43,816 bases of DNA from Ghiorsea sp. (lineage in GTDB: Bacteria; Pseudomonadota; Zetaproteobacteria; Mariprofundales; Mariprofundaceae): positions 1 to 43,816 of the forward strand of contig JALUWH010000201.1 of NCBI GenBank assembly GCA_027019685.1, read 5' to 3'. The stretch's first letter is position 1, and each line of letters begins with the position of its first letter. The notes under the pieces were generated by a model. It saw nothing but the letters and a program-made list of their open reading frames with translations. It made no database searches and was not told where the DNA came from. A program made the position numbers and the translations under genes. This document shows positions 16,828-23,880 of this stretch, one piece after another.

Positions 16828-17862
16828 ATGAAAGTGCCAGCGTCTTTAGTCCTTCGTTTGCTGAGTTTAATGCTTGTTATCATTGGGCTCTCTCTGATGT
16901 TATATTCAGGTGCGCTGTTATCAGATGATATTATATCTGAGCCCAACACAAACCTTCAACTGACCCTAGGCACACTCTTATTACTAGTTGGTTTTATCGG
17001 CCCTGTTCGTATTATTTATAATGGTGCACAAGTGCCTGCTGAAATCCAGCGTACGATTATCATACTCGCTATCACCATACCACTTTCAGGCGCAAGCCTA
17101 TTGTTTGCGGGCATGATGGATGAGCCAATATATAGCTTTTGGGCATATTTTTGCGTTGGTCTTCTGATTATATTGTCCGTCTTGCTTGGTTTTTATCCTT
17201 TAAGCAAAAGGTTTCCCAATAATTTTTATATTGGTGAGATGTTGAGCATTATAAAATCGGCAGGCATCGCTGGTGATAAAGAAAGTAGCCCCGCCGACCA
17301 AGCCATGATGCGCTGGACAACAGGGCGTGAGGGTGTCCCTGTGGGCAACAAAGCCCCTAATGGAACAGTGATTACCATGCAAGGTGAAGAAGTTCAGCTT
17401 TCTTCATTCTTTGGCAAAAATCCACTCGTGTTAAACTTTGGTTCTTACAGTTGCCCGCATCATAGAAAGCGTATCAATGAACTGTTGAATCTGATGAACA
17501 AATGGCAACATCAGAATATCGATTTTTTAACCGTATACACAGCCGAAGCACACACTGAGGATGGTTGGAAGTTGGAAGATCAATACGTTAATGATGCAGA
17601 ATACACAAATGAAGATGATTTCTGTTTCTCTTATGCAACCACCATTGATGAACGCCGACACATGGCGGAATGGCTCATCAAAACCAAACATTTTGATATG
17701 CCTCTTGTGCTCGACACGATGCAAGATACGCTACTCAAAGCATACAATTCTTGGCCTATTCGCTTGTATGTTATCCATGAATCTAAAGTGGTTTACTGCG
17801 GCGACCAAGGACCCTTTGGCTATGAACCAAGCAGCGTTGATGCCGCATTGAAAAAGTGCTAA
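16828..17862 (+). CDS. Membrane-anchored iodothyronine-deiodinase-like thioredoxin-fold protein
   Basis: 344 residues. Four predicted membrane helices (about 6-31, 45-65, 75-96, 103-122) precede a soluble thioredoxin-fold domain (about 175-344). The domain shows several deiodinase-family blocks: PLVLNFGSYSCPHH (Cys209 at the position of selenocysteine in animal deiodinases), DFLTVYTAEAHTEDGW (about 232-247) and GDQGPFGYEPSSV near the end. The family includes bacterial Cys-containing members of unknown substrate, related to AhpC/Prx folds, so peroxidase or thiol-reductase activity is as plausible as dehalogenation. Start ATG 16828 follows AGGAG at normal spacing. It stands alone; the neighbouring GST is divergent. 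Family call is fairly firm, activity unknown. Confidence 0.75.
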   Translation: MKVPASLVLRLLSLMLVIIGLSLMLYSGALLSDDIISEPNTNLQLTLGTLLLLVGFIGPVRIIYNGAQVPAEIQRTIIILAITIPLSGASLLFAGMMDEPIYSFWAYFCVGLLIILSVLLGFYPLSKRFPNNFYIGEMLSIIKSAGIAGDKESSPADQAMMRWTTGREGVPVGNKAPNGTVITMQGEEVQLSSFFGKNPLVLNFGSYSCPHHRKRINELLNLMNKWQHQNIDFLTVYTAEAHTEDGWKLEDQYVNDAEYTNEDDFCFSYATTIDERRHMAEWLIKTKHFDMPLVLDTMQDTLLKAYNSWPIRLYVIHESKVVYCGDQGPFGYEPSSVDAALKKC

Positions 17863-18030
17863 AAATGGGTGAAACAAGCCCTGCCCTCTGTGTAATATTC
17901 CCATCGCACATCTCCTTAATGGATATAAATATATTTCATATGATTATAGTTAGAGTATAAAGCAGAAGGGATTGATATTTACCCATCATGGGCTACGGTA
18001 TGCATATATGATGAAGCTATACAGAAACAG

Positions 18031-18036
18031 TATAAT
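18031..18036 (+). promoter_or_regulatory. Consensus -10 box before the TIR cassette
   Basis: A perfect TATAAT lies 28 bp before the first TIR gene start, giving a short leader of roughly 20 nt. No good -35 element sits 16-18 bp upstream, which would fit an activator-dependent or weak promoter. A TTGACA further down (18049) lies too close to the start codon to be used. Confidence 0.4.
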
Positions 18037-18064
18037 AATTAGTTAGATTTGACACATATAAAAA

Positions 18065-18649
18065 ATGGCAATAATTAAGAAATCAGCAATTCTAGAAAAG
18101 TATAATGTTGCCCAAACTACGCTATTAGATGATGATGCGGAAGTACGATATGCTGCAGGTAGGCTTAAAGAATCCTTCGAAGCGTTCTCATTTTCAAAAA
18201 CTTATGATATTTTTCTTTCACACTCGTATTCAGATTCAAGAGTAGTTAAACAAATCAGAGACATGCTTATTAACAAAGGGTATTCAGTGTATGTTGATTG
18301 GATTGAAGACAAGCATCTTGATAGAGGAGCTGTTTCGGAACATACGGCACAAATCATTAAAAATAGAATGAATGGTTGTTCTTCATTAATTTATTTAACA
18401 TCTAGCAATGCGGAAAACTCAGTATGGATGCCTTGGGAGCTAGGGTATATGGATGCACATACAGGCTTAGTAGCTGTTGCTCCAATTATTGATGATGATG
18501 AAGAATTTGAAGGGAGGGAATATTTAGGAATTTACCCTTATTTAGATTTAACCGAGGATAATTTTTATATCCAAACTAACTCATCTACGTGGGTTAATTT
18601 ACAAGGGTGGATGAAAGGGGAAAAGCCTGAAGTACATAATAGTATATAA
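18065..18649 (+). CDS. TIR-domain protein (predicted NAD-cleaving signal enzyme)
   Basis: 194 residues, cytosolic. After a helical N-terminus (about 1-45) comes a TIR domain (about 46-163): YDIFLSHSYSDSRVV (beta-A and AA loop), a BB-loop region around VDWIEDKHLDRGAVSE, and MPWELGYMDAH, which places Glu125 where TIR NADases carry their catalytic glutamate. Bacterial TIR proteins with this glutamate cleave NAD+ and, in Thoeris-type defence, make ADP-ribose-derived second messengers. No Shine-Dalgarno sequence precedes ATG 18065. It is followed after 14 nt by a second TIR-type gene and then a membrane-protein gene in the same direction. AT-rich compared with flanking genes. The fold is clear; defence function is inferred. 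Confidence 0.82.
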   Translation: MAIIKKSAILEKYNVAQTTLLDDDAEVRYAAGRLKESFEAFSFSKTYDIFLSHSYSDSRVVKQIRDMLINKGYSVYVDWIEDKHLDRGAVSEHTAQIIKNRMNGCSSLIYLTSSNAENSVWMPWELGYMDAHTGLVAVAPIIDDDEEFEGREYLGIYPYLDLTEDNFYIQTNSSTWVNLQGWMKGEKPEVHNSI

Positions 18650-18663
18650 CATCAATTTCTAAT

Positions 18664-19251
18664 ATGGGACAATGTAAAGCGAAAACCAAATTAGGTCATA
18701 GATGTAAGAAAATAGCACAAACTAATAAAAAGTTTTGCTATCAACATACAAACAAGACTGATAAAAGTGGGCTATTAGCAATAGCAGCTGGTGCTGCTAT
18801 TGGTAATATTTTCTTTCCGGGCTTAGGTGGTATAGTGGTCGGTGGTGCTGTAGGTAAAATTGTGGGGGAAAATATCGTCATGACAAAAAAAGTGTTTGTA
18901 AGTTTTGATTTTGATAATGATAAAAAATTAAAAGACTTCATTATTGGTCAGTCTAGATTAGCTGATTCACCCTTTGAAATATCAGATCATTCTTTAAAAG
19001 AAGCTGCTCCTGAGCACAACTGGGAAGCAAAGGCTGACGCTGCAATTGCACGTTCAGACATTGTGGTTGTAATGGTTGGTCCTAACACGTATCGAGCACA
19101 TGGAGTTCTCAAGGAGGTTCGTATGGCTCGCGCCAGAAATAAAAACATAGTCCAAGTCATAGGCTATAAAGACGGAAATTATACAGCCGTACCAAATGCA
19201 GGCAGGTTATATTCATGGAATTGGGATAATCTAAAAAAACTATTAGGATGA
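18664..19251 (+). CDS. ThsB-like TIR (DUF1863-type) protein with N-terminal Cys/His motif and Gly-rich segment
   Basis: 195 residues in three parts. (1) Residues 1-30: C4, C14, C25 and H28 in CKAKTKLGHRC-KKFCYQH, a likely zinc-binding C-x9-C-x10-C-x2-H motif seen in diverse small bacterial and phage proteins. (2) Residues about 36-68: a glycine-zipper-like hydrophobic segment (LLAIAAGAAIGNIFF, GLGGIVVGGAVG), probably membrane-inserting. (3) Residues about 74-195: a TIR-like domain of the ThsB/DUF1863 kind, with KKVFVSFDFDNDKKLKDF, SPFEISDHS, AIARSDIVVVMVGPNTY and GVLKEVRMARA, where Glu151 is the catalytic candidate. In Thoeris, ThsB proteins sense infection and produce a cyclic ADP-ribose-type signal. 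No ThsA (SIR2-SLOG) or macro-domain effector is present. No SD sequence is seen at ATG 18664. Confidence 0.8.
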   Translation: MGQCKAKTKLGHRCKKIAQTNKKFCYQHTNKTDKSGLLAIAAGAAIGNIFFPGLGGIVVGGAVGKIVGENIVMTKKVFVSFDFDNDKKLKDFIIGQSRLADSPFEISDHSLKEAAPEHNWEAKADAAIARSDIVVVMVGPNTYRAHGVLKEVRMARARNKNIVQVIGYKDGNYTAVPNAGRLYSWNWDNLKKLLG

Positions 19252-19257
19252 CTTAAT

Positions 19258-19698
19258 ATGACCAATCTAAATACCGACTCATCATCTGTGCAGAGCTACC
19301 TTACTATCTTACAAAACATTATTAGTAGAATGGCTTCTAATAGCGCATCATGTAAAACATGGTGTGTAACATTAGTCTCTGCAATCTTAGTTTTAATTGC
19401 CGACAAATCCAAACCTGACTACGCGCTAATAGCGGTAATCCCTATCCTCCTCTTCTTTTTTTTGGATGCATACTATTTAGGATTAGAGCGTGGCTTTAGA
19501 GATTCGTATAATGAATTTATAAAAAAACTACATGCTAATAGTGCTGTAGTTGAAGACATATTTATAGTCTCACCTGGCGGCGGTACATTACATATTTTAG
19601 GCCTTACTTTTAAATCACTGTATTCAATATCAGTATGGCCATTTTATGGTGTGCTGCTAGTAATGGTGCAAGTGGCTAAAAAGTGTGTGTTATCCTAG
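19258..19698 (+). CDS. Small polytopic membrane protein of the TIR cassette (candidate effector)
   Basis: 146 residues with no named domain that I can recognise. An amphipathic N-terminal helix (SYLTILQNIISRMASNSA, about 13-30) leads into TM1 (about 35-49), TM2 (about 54-74, IAVIPILLFFFLDAYYLG), a charged cytosolic or periplasmic loop (about 77-100), and a third hydrophobic helix (about 119-140). The 'ISRMASNS-CKTW-VTLVSAIL' region resembles a recurring family of bacterial hypothetical membrane proteins. AGGA lies 9 nt before ATG 19258; the gene starts 7 nt after the ThsB-like stop. By analogy with membrane effectors in signalling-based defence systems it could permeabilise the membrane on command; this is inference from context. 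Confidence 0.65.
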   Translation: MTNLNTDSSSVQSYLTILQNIISRMASNSASCKTWCVTLVSAILVLIADKSKPDYALIAVIPILLFFFLDAYYLGLERGFRDSYNEFIKKLHANSAVVEDIFIVSPGGGTLHILGLTFKSLYSISVWPFYGVLLVMVQVAKKCVLS

Positions 19699-19708
19699 AA
19701 TATTAACC

Positions 19709-19777
19709 TTACGCAATAATCGGTAAAATAAGCTCCAAAGGTCTTGCAATAGCAGCTTTTAAGTCGTTGGCAACAAT
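19709..19777 (-). pseudogene. Duplicated 3' end of arsC (att-like repeat, copy A)
   Basis: Positions 19713-19777 match 63 of 65 bases at 20537-20601, the 3' end of the intact arsC gene, in the same orientation. It encodes the ArsC C-terminus (IVANDLKAAIARPLELIL...) up to its own stop codon (TAA at 19709). No other part of arsC is present. It begins 11 bp after the TIR cassette. The homology ends at the stop codon, as in attachment-site duplications made by elements that integrate at gene 3' ends. Confidence 0.9.
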
Positions 19778-19782
19778 GTGTA

Positions 19783-19808
19783 GAAAGGGGTCATTGAGAA
19801 AGGGGTCA
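19783..19808. repeat. Two copies of GAAAGGGGTCA (15-bp period)
   Basis: GAAAGGGGTCA occurs at 19783-19793 and 19798-19808, the second continuing as GGTCTTG. The AAAGGGGTCAGGTCT string is of a kind often seen beside REP-associated tyrosine transposase (IS200-like) genes. No transposase frame remains here, so at most it is a remnant. The rest of 19778-19936 shows nothing else recognisable. Confidence 0.4.
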
Positions 19809-19936
19809 GGTCTTGTTTCGTGCATTCCTTCGTCAGTAGTATTGAAAAACTAAGGTTCTTCCTTTACTTTAGAGTCAGTAAATGAGGAATAGTGGTTATT
19901 TCTCCTAAGGTAATTAAACCAATAGGATTTTATATC

Positions 19937-20509
19937 ATGCCTAATCCCGATGCACCTAAAATGATAACCTTTGAATCAGCACAAGAGCTAAGCAAATGGC
20001 TGCAAGCCAACCATGCCAGCGAAAGTGAACTTTTGATCAAAATGTTCAAGAAGGGCTCTGGTATTTCTAGTATAAGCTGGGATGAAGTCGTGGTTGAATC
20101 GTTGTGCTGGGGTTGGATTGATGGTCTCAAGAAATCCATTGATGACCAAGCCTACCTTCAACGGATTACGCCGAGAAAGGCGAACAGTAATTGGTCGAAA
20201 CGAAACACAAAACATGTCGAACGCCTGATAAGTGAGGGTAAGATGCAAGAGTCGGGGCTTGTGCATGTTCGTGCTGCAAAAAAAGACGGTCGTTGGCAAA
20301 ATGCCTATACAGTGAGTGATATGAAAGTGCCCGCAGACTTTTTAGAAACTTTAGAAAACATACCTAAAGCCAAGCAGTTCTATGAGACCCTTACCAAATC
20401 TAATCGCTATGCCATTGCTTATGGACTGGCATCTGCAAAGAAACCTGAAACCAGACTGCGGCGATTTAAAACATTCATGGATAAGCTAACCCGCAACGAG
20501 AAGCCTTAA
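19937..20509 (+). CDS. YdeI/OmpD-associated family protein (bacteriocin-protection-like)
   Basis: 190 residues, cytosolic. The conserved core is plain: FESAQELSKWLQANH, then ISWDEVVVESLCWGWIDGLKK (about 48-68), LQRITPRKANSNWSKRN, and the C-terminal RLRRFKTFMDKL. The family is widespread; some members are labelled bacteriocin-protection YdeI/YdhG-like, but the biochemical role is unknown. ATG 19937 with AGGA (19924-19927) at 9 nt is chosen over an in-frame ATG at 19892, because the extra residues precede the conserved start. It lies alone between the two copies of the arsC 3' end and so may be the cargo of a small integrated element. Confidence 0.85.
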   Translation: MPNPDAPKMITFESAQELSKWLQANHASESELLIKMFKKGSGISSISWDEVVVESLCWGWIDGLKKSIDDQAYLQRITPRKANSNWSKRNTKHVERLISEGKMQESGLVHVRAAKKDGRWQNAYTVSDMKVPADFLETLENIPKAKQFYETLTKSNRYAIAYGLASAKKPETRLRRFKTFMDKLTRNEKP

Positions 20510-20532
20510 TTGCAACAGGTGCAACAACAAAG

Positions 20533-20880
20533 TTAAGCAATAATCGGTAAAATAAGTTCCAAAGGTCTTGCAATAGCAGCTTTTAGGTCGTTGGCAACAA
20601 TCGGGCGTTCAATCATTTTAGGGTATTGCACCATCAAGGCAATCAACTCATCGCGGCTTAAATCTTTGCCTTGAACATGCTCCTTGTATTCAGCTTCGCC
20701 TTTGCGCATCAAGTCTTGCGGTTTCATACCAAGCTTATCAAGCACAGTCGTTAATTCTTCAATAGTAGGTGGGGTTTCAAGGTAGTTAATCACCTCATGC
20801 TCCACGCCTTTTTCTTCTAAAAGATTAAGCGCAGCGCGGGATTTACTGCATCTTGGGTTATGATAAATTTGAATACTCAT
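20533..20880 (-). CDS. arsC: Arsenate reductase (glutaredoxin type)
   Basis: 115 residues, typical for the glutaredoxin-coupled ArsC that reduces arsenate to arsenite using GSH. YHNPRCSKSRAALNLL (about 5-20) carries the catalytic Cys; later YLETPPTIEEL, LMRKGEAEYKEH and IERPIVANDLKAAIARPLE supply the conserved arginines. The start is ATG 20880, placed one base after the SlyD-like stop; an in-frame ATG at 20952 would run through that gene and was rejected. No arsR or arsenite pump gene is present, so the true substrate may differ, as for YffB-like relatives. Its last 65 bases are duplicated at 19713-19777. Confidence 0.87.
   Translation of the reverse strand: MSIQIYHNPRCSKSRAALNLLEEKGVEHEVINYLETPPTIEELTTVLDKLGMKPQDLMRKGEAEYKEHVQGKDLSRDELIALMVQYPKMIERPIVANDLKAAIARPLELILPIIA
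20537..20601 (-). repeat. Direct repeat copy B, within the arsC 3' end
   Basis: Matches copy A at 19713-19777 at 63 of 65 positions, same orientation, 824 bp apart. The two bound a segment holding the YdeI-like gene and a possible transposon remnant. Confidence 0.92.
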
Positions 20881-20881
20881 G

Positions 20882-21370
20882 TTAGTGCCCACAGCCTCCT
20901 TCACCATGCACATGCCCGTGCTCCAATTCTTCAGATGTGGCATCACGAACACTCATGATTTCAACATCAAAGTTTAAAGTCTCGCCTGCAAGCGGGTGAT
21001 TGGCATCAATCGTCACCGCTTTATCATCCACCGCAACCACAGTGACAAGTTCAATCCCATGCTCTGCTTCTGCTTCAAAGCGCATACCTACTTCAATTTC
21101 ACCATCAAATTGGAATACGTCGCGCGGTACAGTTTGCGTTAATTCAGGATTGCGCTCGCCATAGCCTTCGGCAGGTGCAATGGATGTTTTAATGGTGTCG
21201 CCAACTTTTTTGCCTTCCAATTCTTTTTCCAAGCCTGGCACCAAATTCTCATTGCCATGAATATAGGGTAATGGCGCTGCATCGCGCGATGAATCTACGG
21301 TTTCACCCTTATCATTGGTTAATGTATAATGAATTTCTACTGCCTTGTTCGCTGTTACTGTATCTGACAC
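20882..21370 (-). CDS. slyD: FKBP-type peptidyl-prolyl isomerase, SlyD-like
   Basis: 162 residues. The FKBP half-domains (about 8-70 and 125-150) frame an insert-in-flap chaperone domain, as in SlyD: YTLTNDKGETVDSS, LPYIHGNENLVPGLEKEL, APAEGYGERNPELTQTVPRD and GETLNFDVEIMSVRDAT. The C-terminal tail is rich in His and Cys (HGHVHGEGGCGH), shorter than in E. coli SlyD but likely to bind metal such as nickel. Role: prolyl isomerisation and chaperoning in the cytosol. AGGAG 6 nt upstream of ATG 21370 supports the start. arsC starts one base after the stop, so the two are probably co-translated. Confidence 0.9.
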   Translation of the reverse strand: MSDTVTANKAVEIHYTLTNDKGETVDSSRDAAPLPYIHGNENLVPGLEKELEGKKVGDTIKTSIAPAEGYGERNPELTQTVPRDVFQFDGEIEVGMRFEAEAEHGIELVTVVAVDDKAVTIDANHPLAGETLNFDVEIMSVRDATSEELEHGHVHGEGGCGH

Positions 21371-21393
21371 ATTCGTCTCCTGTTTATCCTATT

Positions 21394-21630
21394 CTATCGG
21401 GGTGCATTTTGACTGTGTTTCAACAGCAAATATTGCTCATATTCTTTAATGTCCATCTTGCCTAAAATAAATAATTCATGGTCAGCCAATATGTCTGCGG
21501 TGGGCTGCACATTTTCTTTTGCATAATGCGCTTCTGCAAGCATTCGACGCTGTTGGCTTTCAGCTTCAGACACGCCATTTTCACGTTTCATCGCTGCTTC
21601 GCACCATTCTTTCGCCGTTGCGTACTTCAC
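21394..21630 (-). CDS. Uncharacterised small protein (78 aa)
   Basis: 78 residues, soluble, helical and highly charged; starts with GTG at 21630, with GAGAGG about 10 nt upstream. The first half (AKEWCEAAMKRENGVSEAESQQRRMLAEAHYAKENVQ) looks like one long helix, and the second (DILADHELFILGKMDIKEYEQYLLLKH) vaguely resembles the small helical domain of VbhA-type antitoxins, but no toxin (Fic) gene is nearby. It sits between an SDR gene and the SlyD-like gene, on the same strand. I do not recognise the family. Clean SD and codon use like its neighbours suggest a real gene. Confidence 0.6.
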   Translation of the reverse strand: MKYATAKEWCEAAMKRENGVSEAESQQRRMLAEAHYAKENVQPTADILADHELFILGKMDIKEYEQYLLLKHSQNAPR

Positions 21631-21703
21631 AATTGCTCAACCTCTCACCTTAGGACTTATTCGCAATACAGCCATCAAACCGAATATTGTCAATGCGCTC
21701 AGC

Positions 21704-22372
21704 TTAAAACGGCACAACCTTGCCATCAAAGGCAACAAACTGCCCTAGCTCATAATCATCAACGCGGCTGATGACATCCGTCATGCCTGCCACTGATGTT
21801 GGCACATCAATCAAACCTGACTGATGCGTCATGTCTGTAGTCACCCAACCTGGGTGCAGTGTAATCACAGAAACACCCGAAGGCTTTAAGTCTATCGCCA
21901 TGGATTTGGAAATAATGATTAAGCCAGCTTTAGCCGCCCGATATGCATATGTGCCACCGCTACCATTATCATCACTTGAGCCCATCTTGGAGCTGATATT
22001 GGCAATTGTTCCCGTGGCTCGGATAATGCGCGCTTTAAGCTGCTGCACCACACGCAATGGCCCCACACAATCCACATTAAACACTTCAAGCATGGCATCC
22101 GATGTAATACTATCTAAATCCTGCGCACCATACGGTCCATAAATACCTGCATTGTTAATCAACAGGTCAATACTATCGGGTAAAGCCAAAGTATTCGCAT
22201 CAAAATCACGGCTTACATCCAACTGCAGCGTATGCAGTTTATCACTTTGAATATCACTCAAACCATCAAGATTACTACGATAACAAGCCCAGACTTCATC
22301 ACCCTGCGCCAAATAATGCTGCACAAAACCCAAACCTAAACCTCGGTTTGCACCTGTAATGACTACATTCAT
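21704..22372 (-). CDS. Short-chain dehydrogenase/reductase (SDR)
   Basis: 222 residues, classical SDR fold. The NAD(P) motif TGANRGLG is at about 6-13, NNAG at 73-76, the catalytic serine is near 127 (ANISSKMGS) and the YxxxK pair is Tyr144/Lys148 (YAYRAAK). The later HPGWVTTDMT is typical of the CsgA/'SDR family' carbonyl-reductase-like group. The substrate cannot be predicted. The start codon overlaps the comM stop by 4 nt (ATGA), implying translational coupling, though a link to ComM is not evident. Confidence 0.9.
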   Translation of the reverse strand: MNVVITGANRGLGLGFVQHYLAQGDEVWACYRSNLDGLSDIQSDKLHTLQLDVSRDFDANTLALPDSIDLLINNAGIYGPYGAQDLDSITSDAMLEVFNVDCVGPLRVVQQLKARIIRATGTIANISSKMGSSDDNGSGGTYAYRAAKAGLIIISKSMAIDLKPSGVSVITLHPGWVTTDMTHQSGLIDVPTSVAGMTDVISRVDDYELGQFVAFDGKVVPF

Positions 22373-23880
22373 ACTTCTTCACCCCGATATTGTAATGCTT
22401 CGGCGATATATGCTGATGACACTTGGTCTTCACCAGCCAAATCCGCAATAGTGCGCGCAACTTTTAATATGCGATGATAACTACGCGCCGATAAACCAAA
22501 ACGTTTTAATGCCGTGTTTAAAAGCGTTTCCCCTTCTGCATCAGGTTTAGCATATTGCTCTAAAGCTGTGGGTAAAAGCCTTGCGTTTACAATACCTTCG
22601 CCCTGCCTTGCATATTGAATATCTCTTGCTTTAAGCACCCTTGCTTTGACCAAGGCAGATGACTCACCTACCTGCATTTGCGTTAATTCCTCATGTTCTA
22701 CGGGTGGCACATGGATACGAATATCAAACCTGTCCAATAATGGCCCTGAAATCCTACCCACATAACGAGACACTTGCGTTTGTGAACATCTACACGGTTT
22801 CGATGGGTGCCCCAAATAACCACAAGGGCATGGGTTCATCGCACCAACCAACTGAAATTCTGCGGGAAAAGTTAGCGTATCCGCTGCTCTAGCAATACTC
22901 ACCGTACCACTTTCTAAGGGTTGCCTTAAAACTTCTAAAACTGGACGCTTAAACTCCGGCAGCTCATCAAGAAAAAGGCAACCGTGCAGACTTTTTGTCA
23001 CTTCCCCGGGTTTTGGAATTTGACCCCCACCAATCATCGCAACATCAGATGCCGAATTGTGTGGCGACCTAAAAGGTGGAATTGATGACATGGGCGAACG
23101 TGTATTCGCTTCGCCTGCAATGCTGTAAACCCTTGCAACTGCCAGCCTTTGTTCATCTGTGAGCGGCGGCATAATACTTGGCAACCGTGATGCCAACATG
23201 CTTTTTCCTGAACCTGGAGGTCCGCTCATCAGCAAATGATGTCCGCCTGCTGCTGCGATTTCCAAAGCACGCCGTGCTTGTTGTTGTCCGCGTACATCTT
23301 TGAGGTCGAGTAACTTTTCTTCAGAGTGTGCTGATGTTTCACTCACAGCAAATGGCAGTAATATACGTTTACCCTGCAAATGCCCTGCGACTTCCAATAC
23401 ATTGCTCGCAGCAATCACCTCAATGCCCTGCACAACCGCCGCTTCTTCGGCATTGCCCAATGGCACAATAATTTGTTTCACACCTTGGCTTTTGGCAAAA
23501 AGCGTGAGCGGTAATATGCCTGACACAGGGTTTAAACGACCATCTAACGCCAATTCAGCCGCCAAAAATGGTATATCACTCTGATTTTCCACATGAATTT
23601 GACCTGATGCCAACAATAAACCTACAGCCACAGGTAAATCAAAGTGTGAACCATCTTTGCGTTTATCCGCAGGGGCTAAGTTGACCGTGATATGACGTAA
23701 CGGAAACTCAAAATTAGAATTTAAGAGGGCTGCGCGAACCCTATCTCTAGCCTCACGAACTGCCGCATCGGGCAACCCCACAAGGCTCCATGATGGCATA
23801 CCCCGCGATAAGTCCACCTCAACATCAACGGCTTCCGCCTCAAGCCCCCGAAGCGATGCACTGGCTAGTCGAGCTAACAT
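22369..23880 (-). CDS. comM: ComM/YifB family Mg-chelatase-like AAA+ ATPase
   Basis: 503 residues, usual for ComM. The N-terminal LonC-like domain begins LARLASASLRGLEAEAVDVEVD and contains GLPDAAVREARDRVRAAL; the AAA+ core has Walker A GPPGSGKSMLASRLP (about 216-230), Walker B LFLDELPEF and the sensor region GAMNPCPCGYLGHP with conserved cysteines CRCSQTQ; the C-terminus ends with the Mg-chelatase helical domain. ComM is a hexameric branch-migration helicase that helps integrate transforming DNA into the chromosome. Its start is overlapped by the 3' end of the restriction endonuclease gene. In several proteobacteria comM is close to the ubiK-type gene, which here is displaced by the restriction-modification genes. 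Confidence 0.95.
   Translation of the reverse strand: MLARLASASLRGLEAEAVDVEVDLSRGMPSWSLVGLPDAAVREARDRVRAALLNSNFEFPLRHITVNLAPADKRKDGSHFDLPVAVGLLLASGQIHVENQSDIPFLAAELALDGRLNPVSGILPLTLFAKSQGVKQIIVPLGNAEEAAVVQGIEVIAASNVLEVAGHLQGKRILLPFAVSETSAHSEEKLLDLKDVRGQQQARRALEIAAAGGHHLLMSGPPGSGKSMLASRLPSIMPPLTDEQRLAVARVYSIAGEANTRSPMSSIPPFRSPHNSASDVAMIGGGQIPKPGEVTKSLHGCLFLDELPEFKRPVLEVLRQPLESGTVSIARAADTLTFPAEFQLVGAMNPCPCGYLGHPSKPCRCSQTQVSRYVGRISGPLLDRFDIRIHVPPVEHEELTQMQVGESSALVKARVLKARDIQYARQGEGIVNARLLPTALEQYAKPDAEGETLLNTALKRFGLSARSYHRILKVARTIADLAGEDQVSSAYIAEALQYRGEEV

Noticed and set aside
18049..18054. TTGACA as a -35 box for the TIR cassette
   Set aside because: It lies only 10 bp before the start codon, so its -10 would fall inside the gene, and no later start keeps the TIR domain.
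17863..18064. tRNA or structured RNA in the gap before the TIR cassette
   Set aside because: No cloverleaf, CCA end or strong hairpin can be seen; only AT-rich sequence with a -10 box.
18065..19698. Calling the cassette plain Thoeris
   Set aside because: No ThsA (SIR2-SLOG) or macro-domain effector gene is present next to the TIR genes.
20533..20952. Longer arsC start at 20952
   Set aside because: It would run through the SlyD-like gene in another frame; ATG 20880 begins the conserved domain.
21394..21630. VbhA-type antitoxin
   Set aside because: Only a vague resemblance and no Fic toxin gene nearby.
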